Shown here piece after piece: positions 24,651-37,164 of a stretch of 64,000 nt of DNA (positions are counted from its first letter, which is position 1; every line of letters starts with the position of its first letter). A model generated the notes under the pieces. It was not told the origin of the DNA and did no database searches. It saw only the letters and a program-made list of their open reading frames with translations. The DNA is from Dromaius novaehollandiae (taxonomy: Eukaryota > Chordata > Aves > Casuariiformes > Dromaiidae). The position numbers were made by a program, and so were the translations under genes. The stretch spans positions 23,279,501-23,343,500 of the forward strand of contig NC_088099.1 in the NCBI RefSeq assembly GCF_036370855.1, read 5' to 3'.

Positions 24651-27600
24651 ATCACCTGAGGTCTCTGATTTAGGGCCAGGTGATTTGTAGGCTAAGCTCC
24701 ATGTTCCATAGTGACAGGCTGCTACTTCATGGTCAGAGTGAGTACTTCATATATAAATGTCTACATCATAAATATTTACACTTATCAGATGAGTCTCATC
24801 ATTCCTATTCTACATAGAATGGTTTTTGGTGGTGCTTTAATCAGAGAGCTCTGAACTCTGTTGGCCCTATTCACTGTGCTATGATATGGATAATAATTTC
24901 CAGGATGAAATCTCTTTTTCTGAATATATTTAACATCTTTCATAAGAGTCTAAAATAGAAACTCTAAGAACATTAACTTAGAACGCTTTTCAAGTTCGTC
25001 TTACTTGCAGTCCATTAAAGTGAAGTGACAACTGAGTTGTGACGTGAAGTAATTATACTGATTGTGTTGTATATGCTCTGCAGGAGCTGAATGATTTGCT
25101 GAGGATATTAATTTCAAAAGCCAGACAGCAAGAGATCAGCTGAGATGAAAGATCACTGCAAAGTGACCTCAGGCCAGGGAAAAAAGAGAGGAGAGGGGTA
25201 TGTGCCCCAGAACGGGAGTTCAGTGCTGTATAGTCTAGCACTGAGCTGCAGTCCAAGCATTTTGACCCTGAAGGTGGTCTTGATATGACTAAATGCAGAT
25301 GTTGAAATCAAACTCATCACCACAGGTTCCTTTTATAGTCTGTGGAGAGCAGTGGAGCATAATTCATCTGACCTATTTTAGGCATCTACTGTAGGATGAG
25401 GTGAATCATACCCTAGCCTCCAATGTTCATAAAAGGGAGCTTAGGATGACTTACTTGGCTATAACCTCTATAGTTACATGTTCTACCCTAAAGTCCACAG
25501 TGTTAGTGAAGTGCAGGTACTGATACAGGTCCAGACAGACCTATAATCTACCCTATTTATAGGAAGCCATAGACTGTCTATGGCCTGATCATTAGACCCA
25601 TATCATTAGACTTCATGACCGGGGAAATGGTAGCTAGGTAGCAGACTGTGACATCCCCGAAGGAAAGAATAAAATGAGATCAAGTCAATAAGGATTTTCT
25701 GAAAGAAGCTCTACCTGTCAGCTGTATTCTTTGTGATTAGTAAACATAGTGGAGAACTTAATTTATTTGGTTTCTGAAAAAATTTTCATAGTCATGAGAA
25801 GTTAATAAGAACGTAAAAGCTCTTTTTCTCTATAAAATGTTCACTGTTCAAATCAGAATTGGATTTATATAGCTGACCTGGTGTACAGCCCTGAATAGAT
25901 ACGTTAAAAGTAGTTTAATCCTATTGTGCTTTGGCTTTAGCTTAGTTCTTCAATCTACTAGTGCAAGTAAAATTGCTTTCACTTAGGGATGGACAGTGCT
26001 TCAGCTGGATAAATTCATTAGCAAGACATTAAGTAACCATGAGAGAACAATCTGCGAGGCTTTGAGAGCCATGGTTTAGATTTTCGTCAGAGAACCAAAA
26101 GGTAAGTAATAGCCAGTTCTCAGTATAACACATTAACGGAGAAGGTGTCATGAAGCTTGATCAGGCAAATTCCATTAATCTGTTTATCCCTGCTCAGGGA
26201 AAGAGGTAAGCAGTAACGATTATGCATTAACAAGAACCTCCATGCTCAAGCTATTCCACACAGCTTCATTTCACTGTCATTTGCCAGAGGGAGTGACAAA
26301 CCACTTTGCTGTGACTAGGGTGCTGGTTTGATCAGGAAACAATGTATTGCCACATCCAAAACAAAACAACGTCAAAAAGCCTGTAATCAGCATGGCCATC
26401 ATTGAGAGTGAATCAGACTCTACAGGGCAAAACACAAGGCCGTTCCTGAGCTGAAGCCCTCACAGGAGCCTGTGCCCCAACCATCTCTGGCTCCCTTGTG
26501 TTTTTGGCCACTAGGGCTGAGCTTGTCCTGACAAGGGAGACTGGCCAAGGGCATCTGCTCTCTGAAAGGCCAACAGCCTAGGTTAACTGAGCCTTCTTCA
26601 GTAGTCAGTGAACAGAAGCAGACCCTTCATCCATCAGGATACTAATATGTCTCTGCTGACAGCAAAGAGCAAACTTGAACAAGAGGCTTAACTTTTTGAC
26701 AGCTGAAGTAGAGGAAAGGATTGCCTTTCTCACTGATTAACATGGCATTCTTGCATGACACCTCTACCTGCATCGGTAGTCCAGCCTCTCTGCAGCATGG
26801 GCACCTCAAACCTCAGCCATTCTTTCACTATAGCAAGAAGCACTGCTGACCAATATCTGGCCTTGAGGAGTCTTTTCTGTCTTTCCTTTCCACACACACC
26901 CTGGAAATGAGACAGGCCTTTGCAGTTCAGAGGGAAGGATGTTTTTGCAGGGATCTTTTATTTGTAATCTCCATGCAGTGAAAGCAGTGAGCAGTCTCTT
27001 GATTTATCTATGGCCACACACTTCGTCCTTTGTCGCTCCCTGTTCGAAATGGGGAAGACAGCACTTGATCCTCTCCCAGTGGTGTTATGAGAATAAACAC
27101 ACTACAACCTGAGATCTGCTTATGTTCTCCATGATGGAGACTGTGGAGGAACTGCAGACAAACGGACAGCTTTTCCTGTATAAAAATCCTAGTTTGTCTC
27201 TTGCTGCTGTGACTGTTTCACACTTGATCTGTGTTTTGGTTGGACTGTGACATAAACCACACATATACGCTTTAGATGTCCATTATTATGAAAACTGAAC
27301 TGAAAGAGGGAAAATAAATCAAAAGAACAAGAAGAGAATTTAATATTTTTGATCAGCCATTCTCCTGCATTTCTTTATTATTTAATTTAAACCAGAGTTG
27401 CTCTTTTTTCCTCCTGCAGTAGTCATCCAACTTCAAGAAATGAAAATACACTTGCAAAACTAATAAAGGAGAATCTATTTGCAAAGATATTTATTTATGT
27501 GCCTGGCACTTCAGGGTGTTTGGAGGGTAATCTCAAACTGTGAGCACTGCACTGTGTAAATTTAGAAGCGATTTTTCTAAATGTCAAGTATTTATTACAT

Positions 27601-28900
27601 GAAAAAAACATTTGGAGTGTGGAGCAGGTCCCCAGTGATATATGATGCATTTGGGGAAGGGCTTCTTGGATGAACAGAAATAATATTTGAAAGATGAAAA
27701 GCAAATCTTCTATTTGAAATTACTTTGTGTACATGGAAAGGAAAGGAAATTAAACAAAGGTAGAAGGCCAGCCAAGTACTTTGTTTTGTCTGATGTATAA
27801 ACCTAATATAAGATAGCAGTTTTCTGAGCTTTTTATATCCAAGCCTATGCCAGTCTTTTCTAGGATGTATGGCACTTCTACCTCCTCTGCTCAGACTGCT
27901 GCAGTTTCCTTCTCTCCCCCGTAATGGCTCTAGTGGGCTCAGGTCGGACTGCAAGCTAATAAATCCTGCAGAATTTATTCATGTAGTCTTTTATCCACAT
28001 AATACCTTACCTTAATGTTAACATATCTCAAAGTGCAAAGTAGCAAAGTGCAACTCTCTAATTGGAGGCTGATGATATGGAATATAAAGGCTGGATCTAT
28101 TGTGAGAAATCTGTGATGCCTGTTGTTTTGCTTAGAAGTACCAGCCAGCTTGGAAGCTGGGACTGCAGCAATGTGACAACCATTGTGAGCAAGGGATGGA
28201 CAGAAAAATCTCGGATGTCTTTAACCATGAAATGGTTGATGAGGTATCTGTCCACTGGGTGCCATAGGGTATTGAATTTACCTGCAGCTGCTGCCTCACC
28301 ATGATGCACAGGACTCTGGGGTGTGTTATAAGGGTCCTGCCTTGGGAGAGGGGTACTTCTGGGAGGTCTCCCTCACCTCTCCCTATGCCATGGCTGGTTG
28401 CCACATTATCCACCATGTATCCCTTAAGTACAGCCCATATGACCACTCTCTTCTCTCACACTTCTGGAGAGAGTCTTGTGCCAAACCTTGATACCTCTTA
28501 GGTTGCTTCCAAAAGTGATGCTAAAGGGTTGGATGGTATTACAGCCTACAGAGATGGTCCTGCATCCTCAGCTAAACAAACTGAGGAAAAGGTGCTGGAT
28601 ATAAATCCTGCGCTCAACCACAGAGCAGACTATGAGAAACACTGTCATGAGCTCTCCCAAATATTTGATGCTAGCTGGGCATACCATGGGCAATAGCACA
28701 GTGCTGCTGCCGAGAGCCAGCTGTGCATGTGGCTGTCAGGCTCATTGGTTTGAGGTGGCACTGCTCAACGTTTCACATGAAGTCTGGGCAGAGCAAGCTC
28801 AGTTTCTGCCTCTTCCTTTTGTTGCTGGAAACTTCCAAGTCAGTGGAGGTCTGAATGGGAGATACAGCTGTGAAATGCAGATGTTGAGTCAGGCCTTAGT
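24651..28900. other. Intergenic, no gene recognised
   Basis: No exon or repeat is confidently recognised. A block at about 28,060-28,500 carries overlapping open frames of 66-104 codons on both strands and may be an old unclassified repeat. Confidence 0.45.
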
Positions 28901-28914
28901 TTTTCAAGGATGCA

Positions 28915-29025
28915 CATGCCCGAGGCAACCTGGTCCAATGTGGAGGCAGCCCCGCTTTGAGTGGGGGCAGGAGCTGAAGGCCTTCGGAGGCCCCTTCCAA
29001 CCTCAGTTAATCCAGGATTCATATG
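28915..29025 (+). mobile_element. CR1 LINE 3' tail fragment
   Basis: GGCAACCTGGTCCAATGTGG ... GGCCCCTTCCAACCTCAG ... ATCCAGGATTC follows the order of the CR1 3' end ('ggcaacctggtctag..tcccttccaacct..attctatgattc'). It is a 5'-truncated plus-strand copy, with approximate ends. Confidence 0.65.
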
Positions 29026-29400
29026 TAAAGGTTATTGTGTGACCCAGCAGATATGGATTTTTGTACTTACATTAAGTGTTGGGAATATGGACTTTTGAGC
29101 AAGGTGTGAGAGCATCTAGAGAGGGGCTTGAAACCTATGAAACTTACTGGGCACAGGCTGAGCCTATATGATCTATACAGGAACAAGACTGGTGTGTGCT
29201 GTCCTCTACTTTACCTGAAAGGGAAGGATTTAGTTCAGCAAAAAATGATGCCTGAATTTTCTATATCCAGGAAGAATTCTGTGTCTTAGAGAAAAGAACA
29301 GGACAGAGTGTACAGAGTTCAATAAAAAAATAAAATAAAATAAAAATAGGCAACCAGACTGAAGAAAATATGTAAACATTTCTGTATGAAAGCCCAAAAA
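29026..29400. other. Between CR1 copies; contains an (AAAAT)n simple repeat
   Basis: An (AAATA/AAAAT)n run lies at about 29,322-29,347. The remainder may belong to the 5' part of the ancient CR1 that follows, but I cannot show it. Confidence 0.4.
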
Positions 29401-29740
29401 CTAAGGTGGCTGCCCCAGAAAACTCACCTTTAAATGAGGCTGTTGACACAGGAGGCATCTGAAAGGAGGAAGAGAATCAGTTCCCCCGAAACACCAGGAT
29501 ATAAATTACGGAGGGTGGACAGAGTAGGTCATGCTGGTACAGTTCACTAAAAATGTGCTAATAGTAGGAGACTTAAGTTACTGCCACAGAGACTAGTTAA
29601 ATGCTGGAGACACTAAGTTTTCAGTCACAATATTTGAGTCCGTCTTGAAACAAGCAGTAGTAGAGCCCACTCCTCCAGAGCTGATCCTTAGCAGCAGCAG
29701 GCCTCGTCCAAGGTACAAAGGACAGAAAAGCCACCCTCAG
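29400..29740 (+). mobile_element. Ancient CR1/L3-like LINE, ORF2 segment (left of insert)
   Basis: By-eye agreement with the ORF2 region of old amniote CR1/L3 elements, for example TAATAGTAGGAGACTTAAGT and CTTGAAACAAGCAGTAGTAG...AGAGCCCAC followed by GGACAGAAAAGCC. The reading frame is destroyed. The colinear continuation is found after the GC-rich insert. The left end is uncertain. Confidence 0.55.
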
Positions 29741-30310
29741 GTACCGCCAGCCCTGCCTGGCCCTGCCCACCTCCCTGGGGCCTCCCTCCCTGCCAGCTAC
29801 CGCCCCATCTCAGCCCAGGCCGGGGCCGGGGCCGGGGCCGTCAGTGGCTGCACTGCCACACTGCAGTGGTGCCGGCTCCTGCCCCGCTGTGGCCCCGGCC
29901 CCCGACCCCCACCCCAACCCTGGCTTCCACCCGTGGACACCTGCCTGGCCCAGCCTCGGCCTGGCCCCATCCCCGTAGTGGTGCCCGGTGCTGGGGCTGG
30001 GGCTGCCCCAGTGCCCCGCTCCCTTGGGGCGGTGGGACGGACCCTGGCTGCGAGGCCCGGCCCTGCTGCCTGCCATGGGGAGCCCCCGCTGCCACCAGCC
30101 CCAGCTGCTGCTGGCCTGCGCAGCGTCCTGGTGGCCATTGGGTAACAGCACGTGACAAGGTTTGTCGGCAGAGGTTGTGTGTTTTATTAGTCCAGCTAAT
30201 ATGGTTGGGGAAATAAATGGACAAGTTTTCTCCCAAAAGCTCTTCTTCGTGTCTGAAATAGATGCTATGAGGTTCAAAGCAATTGCTCCAAGTTCAGCAA
30301 GATACATAGG
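29741..30310. repeat. GC-rich insert inside the ancient CR1, with an old repeat-like tail on the minus strand
   Basis: Bases 29,741-30,140 are strongly GC-rich with (GGGGCC)n-like runs at about 29,820-29,838, and all frames stay open by composition. Bases about 30,140-30,290 read on the minus strand as GAAGAAGAGCTTTTGGGAG ... GACTAATAAAACACACAACC, which resembles a dispersed amniote repeat ending whose class I cannot name. It interrupts the CR1 homology and so is probably a later insertion. Confidence 0.4.
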
Positions 30311-32600
30311 AGTCATGCTATCTGAAGGAAAATGTGGTTAAGTACTTATGGATTAAAGGAGAGAAGTTATAAGAACGTATCCTATAAAGGAAGGAGAGAG
30401 ATGAGTAATTTATAGCCTGTGCGGAAAGTGGAGATGTTAGCAGTGAGGAGGAGGGAACAGTTGCATATACTGAAATTCAATATCCTACCAGGAAGGAGAA
30501 GTGCCGTGGAAGTCCACTCCATCAAGAAGGGAGCTTTCTTCAAATGTGAACACCAGTTAAAAAAAAGAAAAGTTGAAGCTGAAAGAAAATTATAAGCCAC
30601 AAACAGACCTTTTAAGATACCATTTTAAACGCTGAGAAGAAATGCCTAAGAAATGCCTGTTATCTTGCAGAAAACCCTCTTAAAAAGCAAAAAAGCAAAA
30701 CAAACAAACAAAAAAACAGAAAAAAAACCCAGCAAGATTAAAAAGGAAGGAAAGGAACAATATTTTGATAGAAAAAGTCATGCCCAAATGAGAAAAATAG
30801 AAAAGGACATAAATGCTGGCAAATGAAAGTAAAGCTGCACTGAGATGGATCACATACTGGTTTGAGAAGGAATCTGCTAATAAAAACCACTTTTTCAAAC
30901 ACTTCCAAAGCAGGAAGCCTGCCAGAAATCCAGTGCAGCTTCAGGGGAGGCAACCAAGAGGCAGGAGGATTACTCAGCCCAGATGAGGCCATAGGAAAAC
31001 AGTTATATGCATACAATGAGCACAACTGATTAAGAATAAGGTCAGGGAGCCCCATGTGACAGATGAGGAATAATCTCAAACTGAAGAGCTTTTGGAACAA
31101 ATCAATATATCGACTAGTAAGAAAAGGACGTGATGGCAACCATCAAATGCTTCTAAAGTAACTCAGCACAAAATTGCTAATTTGCTAGTTGCAATGCATC
31201 TGGTGTCAGAGGAATAGTTAATGGCAAATATAACTTCAGACTCTAAAGAAGGCTCCAGGGTTGATGCTGAAATCTATAGGCCAATAAATCTTATATTTTA
31301 ACCTGCCAATATCAGAGGAAACTGTAAGGACAGATACACTGGGTAGGATACCACGTGCACTTTTTTCTAAGGAAGTCAAGTCTCAGGAAGCTAGTAGAAC
31401 TGTCTATTGGCTTTAACAAGCTTTGAGGGTAATGGTGGTGCAAATGGAAGATTTTGTCAGATGCTTTTGGAAAGACATCATTGCAGAGTCCTAAGGAGTG
31501 CAAAGGGAAGGTGTGCCCTCTTGGAGGTTAGGAAGTAGGAAACAGAAGACAGAAATAATGAACAGCCTTCACTGTGGAAGGACATTGTCACTGGGCTCTC
31601 ACAAGTGTTTGTACACAGCACAGTGCCATTCAATATATTCCTCAGTGGTGTAGAAGAGAATGAATAGGAAGTTGACAAAGTTTTCAGGTGGTATGGAGTT
31701 ATTTGAGATAGTCTGTATTAATGCTGAGCTCAAAGTTGCAGGAGGATATTGCAGTCCCGAATGACTGGGCAGTCAAAGAGTGGATGAAAATTTAATGTTA
31801 AGGACTGCAAAGTATGGGGAAAAAATAACACCAAGTGTGTAGCTGAAGCTTTGAATTAGCTATTAGCACATAGGAAATAGATCTTTGAGTCACTGTGGAT
31901 AACTTTCTGAAAACATCAGCCCGTTACTGACTGGTGATCAAAAAAAGTAGCTGGGATGTTGTTACTTTGAAAGTAACTGAGAAAAAAGCAGGAGTTCTCA
32001 TTATGTCACTTCGTGTTGCCCTGACACACACATTTCTTGAAGACTACATGATATCTCAGTCAGCTTGTTTTAAATAGATTATAGTAGAAATAAAAATGGT
32101 ACAGAGAAGACTGATGAGAATTATTAGGGTTATAGGATGGTTTCTGGATGAGAAGACACTAAAAAGGTTGGGAACATGCAGAGATGCTTAAGGGGAGATA
32201 GTATAGAATCTGTCAAATGAGGGATGGCATGGAGAGGGTTAATGCAGAATGGTAATTTACTGTGTTTCATAACACAAGAACTACTGGAAAGTCAATAAAA
32301 TGATCGGACAATGAGGATAAAATAATCAAAAGAAAGTGTTTTCCCTGGTACACTATCAAATTATGAAACACAGGATATTAGAAGCCAAAAATATAAAAGT
32401 GTTCAAAAATAAATCAGACAAGAGCATGAATCATCTGAATGAAGCTACTGACTCAAAAAGTCCCTGAATTTCTGTTTGCTGGAAACTGCAAGGATATTCC
32501 AGGGATCAGAGCCTTGTTTCTTATACCATTTCCCTCAGCAAGCGCTATAGGAGACTAGATTGGTCGGATCCATTATGGCCATTCAAAAGTTGTTTTAGAG
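30311..32600 (+). mobile_element. Ancient CR1/L3-like LINE, ORF2 3' part and 3' UTR (right of insert)
   Basis: Landmarks of the old amniote CR1/L3 consensus appear in order: ACATAAATGCTGGCAAATGA (30,810), AAGCAGGAAGCCTGCC (30,906), TTGAGTCACTGTGGATAACT (31,887), TTTCATAACACAAGAACTAC (32,265) and TCCATTATGGCCATTC (32,569), which matches the usual end of this family. Many stops and indels show the copy is long dead. Length and order make this one of the more complete old CR1 copies one would expect in a bird intergenic region. Confidence 0.7.
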
Positions 32601-32689
32601 CTCTGGCCTTTACCTGCCCTCCCATTTGCCATGTCCCCACTTTCTGTGGATCCTTTTCCTGGCCTGGCAGTGTAATTCAATAATGAAAC

Positions 32690-33243
32690 TAAGCTTTTCG
32701 ACAGAGGTGATCCTTCCCTTCTGCTCAGCCCTGGTGAGGCCACATTTGGAGTGCTGTGTCATATGCTGGAGTCCCCAGCACAAGAGAGGCGTGGACATAC
32801 TGGACTGAGTCCAGCCAAAGGGCCATGAGGATGATTAAAGGATAGGAGCATCTGTCATATGAGGACAGACTGAGAGACAGGACTGTTCAGCCTGGAGAAG
32901 AGAAGGCTCAGGAGCATCTTATCAGTGTGTATGAATAGCTGATGGGAGGAGTAAAGAAGAAGGACCCAGCCTCTTCTCAGTGGTGCACAGTGACAGGACA
33001 AGAGGTGACGGGCACAAACTGAAGCATGGGAAATTCCATTTAAGCATAAGGAAAAACTAAAGGTGGTCAAACACTGAAACGGGCTGCCCATAGAGGATGT
33101 AGACTCTCCAACCTGGAAATATTCAAAACCCGACTGGACATGGTCCTGGGCAAATTGGGCAACCTGCTCTAGTTGACCCTGCTTGAGCAGGGGGGGGTTG
33201 GACTGCAGAGGTCCCTTCCAGCCTCATCAAGTCTGTGATCTGA
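32690..33243 (+). mobile_element. CR1 LINE, 5'-truncated 3' end
   Basis: Classical avian CR1 words occur in order: TGCTCAGCCCTGGTGAGGCC (32,723), TTCAGCCTGGAGAAGAGAAG (32,887), CTTCTCAGTGGTGCACAGTG (32,973), GTTGGACTGCAGAGGTCCC and TTCCAGCCTCATC near the 3' end. It begins abruptly about 90 bases after the end of the older CR1, which fits target-primed insertion with 5' truncation. Confidence 0.9.
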
Positions 33244-33664
33244 TGGAGAAAAATGCTACTCTAAAGTATAAACAGTAAGCATATGCAAATTGGTTTAGAA
33301 TAACCCACTTTCATGTCAAAAGCTGCTCTTGGCATGGTCTGTAAGTGCTGGGACAGAAATGTCTCGTGGTATGCTCGACTAATTACAGACCTGGAGTTTG
33401 CAGATGCTAAGAAAATGCCTAGAGCTTCCACTGAAATGAACAGCCATGGTAGGTGCTCAGCATCTTTCCCTCTTAGGTCTCTAGAACAATATGTACCGGG
33501 GTTTTAACCTTGTACCTTCCAGCACAGAGTAGATGTCACAGCAGTCTGGTTCTGATATTTGCCAAAGACTGAACAGGGGGTGAAATGCTGGGAGTCAACT
33601 GCAAGCAACACCAATGAATCAGCAAGAAAATATCAGATATTTTTACTCCAGGGGACACTGCAGA
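33244..33664. other. Short spacer between CR1 and LTR, nothing recognised
   Basis: No gene or repeat identified in this stretch. Confidence 0.4.
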
Positions 33665-34310
33665 TGTTGTGACGTGCCACTAGAGGGGCATCTGGGATTC
33701 TTTCAGATTCTGGGATTAGTTGGACTGAACTCAAGAGATCATCATTTGTCAAGTGTGAAAATTTATTAGAGCTAACAGATTATAACAAATATAACAGAAC
33801 TGAAAATATAGATACACATCAGAGCTCTACAGTTCAACCACACGTGCACGGTACAGTGACTGCTCTCACCCTTTATAGGCCACCCCTCCAGTATAGTTTT
33901 CCCCAGATACCAGCCGTTGACATCAGGGGCGTCCCTGCTGACGGGTGGGTCCTCAGGTCTGCAGGCCAGCTGACCGTGGGTCCAAGTCCACACCACAGTA
34001 TGTGGCTTACTCCCTTTTATCCCCAGTCAGAACAGCGCCAGCCCACAGTTAGACAGAGGCCACGCGTAACAACGCGCCCATTAACAGGTGGTTCTGCGGG
34101 AATGGCTCCACAGCACGGAGATGTCTGTGGTGTGGGTCTGCGGTGTCGCTTCCCCTTTGTCTGGACTGGTCAGTCACAGGGTCGGTGGAGGGTGCGTCCC
34201 CAGGCTGCAGCAGCCCCGCAGTGTGGTGGCTCCAGCCGTGGTGCACCCAGGGTCTGTTAACTCTTGGGGAGCACCCCAGAGCAAACCCCTCTTCTAGGGG
34301 CTGCACCATC
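33665..34310 (-). mobile_element. Probable solo LTR of an endogenous retrovirus
   Basis: Read on the minus strand this block has a TATA-like TATAAAGG (about 33,881-33,888), then a poly(A) signal AATAAA (33,762-33,767), and an end ...GTCACAACA at 33,665, which is the CA end expected of an LTR. The upstream part is GC-richer like a U3 region. No gag, pol or env homology is seen next to it, so it appears to be a solo LTR. The boundary near 34,310 is approximate, and I could not find a clear target-site duplication. Confidence 0.55.
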
Positions 34311-36108
34311 CGGAGTCCTACGTTCGCCTGTGCGGCACTTGTCGGATATATCCATCCAAATGCTTGCTACTCCCACTGAACTCAAAGGTAAAGCCTCCCA
34401 ATGTGGTGAACACTAAATACTCCGACAGAAATGCCCTGACAATTCTTGCTGGAGTGGCTGTACATGTTAATGCTGCACATGTCCTGCTGCAGGAGATTGC
34501 TTCCTTCTTCGGCATGGATAGAAGCATATCCCACTGATAGAAGAATTCACTGCTTCAAACCCATCCTACTTGACAGGCCAGTATTTTTAGCTTAAAGCAG
34601 CAGGGAAAGTGCTTTGTGTTGTGAATGGCAGGAGTGAAGCACAGGCATGCACATCTCCAGCTGCCCCACTGCAGGATGTTAGCCTCTGACAGAGGAGGCA
34701 GGGGCAGCAAAATCGTAATGCACTCCAGCAAGCATCATCAAAAGAGGGCTGCCAGGACAGAAAGTACTTTTGCAATTTCCATCCCAAATTTACAAAACAA
34801 GCTTTAAAAATATGATTGCATTATTTGAAACAAAGTGCGAGCCAAGATATTTTTGTAGCATCTAAACCTGGTCTCTGCATGTGGAGTGCTCCAGCCAGCA
34901 AAATCACTCTGTATCATTCAGTTTATTTTATCATGTATAATAAAGCTTTTTGTACAAAAGAACAGCACTTTCATAGGCTGTGTACTTCTTGAACCTGCAT
35001 GAAGTCTACAGACTGTCTTATGTTGGAAGATCTGGACTTAAAACCCTGCTTCAAATTAGGTAGAGGATGGACTTCGAGCCTGGATCCTTCTCAACCCTCA
35101 CACACAGTCTCCATCCAGCTGCAGAGACACAGTCACCCAGCTGAATCTCTGCTAAATGCAGGAAATTATCCACTACTTCATCCTGACTGTGCTTTTATTT
35201 AATGTTTGCCAAATCTGAGACATCCTCCTGGACTTCAGAATCGCAGCTAGTGGCAGAGAATAACTGCTAAGCTCCTTTCCAATTGTGGCCATCCCATCCT
35301 GTACAGTGCGCTACAGTAAATGACCATCAGATAGGACCAATGCTTCTTATAGACGCTCTACCCCTTGCAGTTCGTGCTACCCACCACAGGGAGACAGCTG
35401 CAATACATCTCTGAAAAAGAAGCGGCCTGAAAATGTCAGGCTGATGAATTTGTATGAAAACTGCTGCCTAGCACTGTGCAGAGATTCAGTGCCAGTGGAC
35501 TTCCCCTTTTGGCAGCAGTGAGCCTGGTTGCTGTGGTCTGAAGACCCTGAGCAGCTTTCCCCTCTGCTCATTTTGTGGGGGCTTGATCTGAGATCCAAGG
35601 ATTTTGAAAGTACCAGGACCTGAAATCAGTAAGTGCTTTAGAAGTACACAATGCTAAGTGACCTCACACGGGACCCCTGGCATAAGCTTACACTTTTGAG
35701 CTTAATTGCTCATGGTGTTTCATGGCGCCATGTGTGAAACAGGGCTGATAATATCTCACATCTCACAGGGCTGTTGTGAAGAGTGATGAAAAGCAGTAGC
35801 AAATACCTTAGAGGCATTTAGAAATTCAGACTCATTTAAGCAGATAAATAAGCTGAGGGAACATACATGGAAGAGGTCTGAAAATACTCAAGTGGTGAGT
35901 GGCAGTTCCTGAAGTGCTATCTGGTATGTACCCTGAATAAGACGAGGTCCATGAATTTGCACTGAAAATCTGCAGCGTTATGCATGAGCACAAAAAGACC
36001 AAATGAAGCCTGAAGATGTATTTTTATTTCTGGCACTTCCTAACTCAGCATGTGTGACTGCACTCAAGCAAATATCTGTTACGGCTTAAACAAATGACTT
36101 AAAAAGTT
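34311..36108. other. Intergenic with one MIR-like fragment
   Basis: No gene recognised. AATAAA occurs at about 34,937 on the plus strand in an AT-rich context. The MIR-like fragment is listed separately. Confidence 0.45.
35640..35830 (-). repeat. MIR-like SINE
   Basis: GTGTGAAACAGGGCTGATAA followed by CTCACAGGGCTGTTGTGAAG reproduces the reverse-orientation MIR pattern 'aaatggggataataat...cagggttgttgtgagg'. It is diverged, with approximate ends. Confidence 0.55.
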
Positions 36109-36717
36109 TCAGTAATATCCATACTTCCCTTCCCCTCCCCTGTGGAAGGATTTAGAAATAAAATCTCTGAGGCGATTAGCTGCCATTAGGGCATGAGGGA
36201 GATGCCCTGTACAGCCACTCGGTTGCCCATGCCCTCTCCATTTGTGGGAATTTGTATCCCTTGGGCGTCTCCCTTCCCACCAGTTAGCATATGTGAACCT
36301 GGCTGTGGTCTCCATGAAGCATGTGTCCCTGGGGACAACCTCTGAAATCCCTGTGACAGGGACATCAGCCACAGTTTTCTCTGTGCTCTGTGGGTGACCA
36401 GAGTGACTTAGAGTTGCTGCCTCTTGTCTAGGGGGTATTTTCAATTCACGAGTGGGAGAACGTACCAATCCCATGGTGCCCTCTACCCCACACTCTCCGA
36501 CTCCTGCTATGTGTGGGATCTTGCTGCTGCAAATAACTTTGAGCCCGAGCCCTTTACGTGCTCTAATCACAAAAAGAAATGGGCAACCATGTCTCCCCTG
36601 GTGTGGGGCGATTTGGCCAGATCCCATTTTGGAGCATTCACACCTGGCTAGTTTGAGCAGTTTCCTGCAAATGGGTTTCTGGAGATCTCCACTTTGAGCG
36701 CTGTTGTGGCTTTGCAT
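36109..36717 (-). other. Unassigned 202-codon open frame
   Basis: This is the longest uninterrupted frame outside the VIM CpG island. The predicted protein is basic, has no signal peptide, membrane segment or repeat, and resembles nothing I know. There is no evidence for splice sites or a promoter. A chance frame is more likely than a gene; transcription data would decide. Confidence 0.15.
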
Positions 36718-37089
36718 GAGGATCCCAGATGCCTGACAGCAGCTCGGTGCCTAAGGGTACGGCATTGCAACGGGAGGCACGGTAATGCCACACGCTGCCA
36801 GCACCTCGGGCTTACAGCTTTCTGCCCAGTCACCCTTCAGGCCTCATCCAAGGTGTGCTGAGTTCTTTTTCGCAGCCAAAGCAAACTTTCAGGACCTCAG
36901 AGCAATCCTGTGGCTGTTTCTTTTAGCAGCTTCTTTCAGGCGTTTTGAAAAATTATGGATATTGCCACTGAACACAGTATTCCAGTAGTGAAAGCACCAG
37001 TGTCATTTATAGAGGTATAGAGGTAATTGCCAGAGCTGTAACTGCTGTTGTGAGCCAAAAATACATTCGATTCCAAAATACTTTTCTTT

Positions 37090-37120
37090 TTCTCAAAAAA
37101 AAAAAAAAAAAAAAAAAAAA
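37090..37120 (+). repeat. Poly(A) tract of about 26 bases
   Basis: An uninterrupted A run follows TTTTCTC at about 37,090. It may be the tail of a retrotransposed sequence or a slippage microsatellite; no parent element is visible to its left. Confidence 0.85.
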
Positions 37121-37164
37121 GGAGGAATCTCACAAGATCAAGGAGGAGCAAATTGCAGTGATCA

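Noticed and set aside
29645..30316. Several open frames of 113-168 codons on both strands
   Set aside because: They coincide exactly with the GC-rich insert and are low-complexity Pro/Gly/Ala/Arg strings. The first plus-strand residues come from dead CR1 sequence.
32626..33091. Short open frames on both strands
   Set aside because: They lie within the CR1 copy and are remnants or shadows of the element, not host genes.
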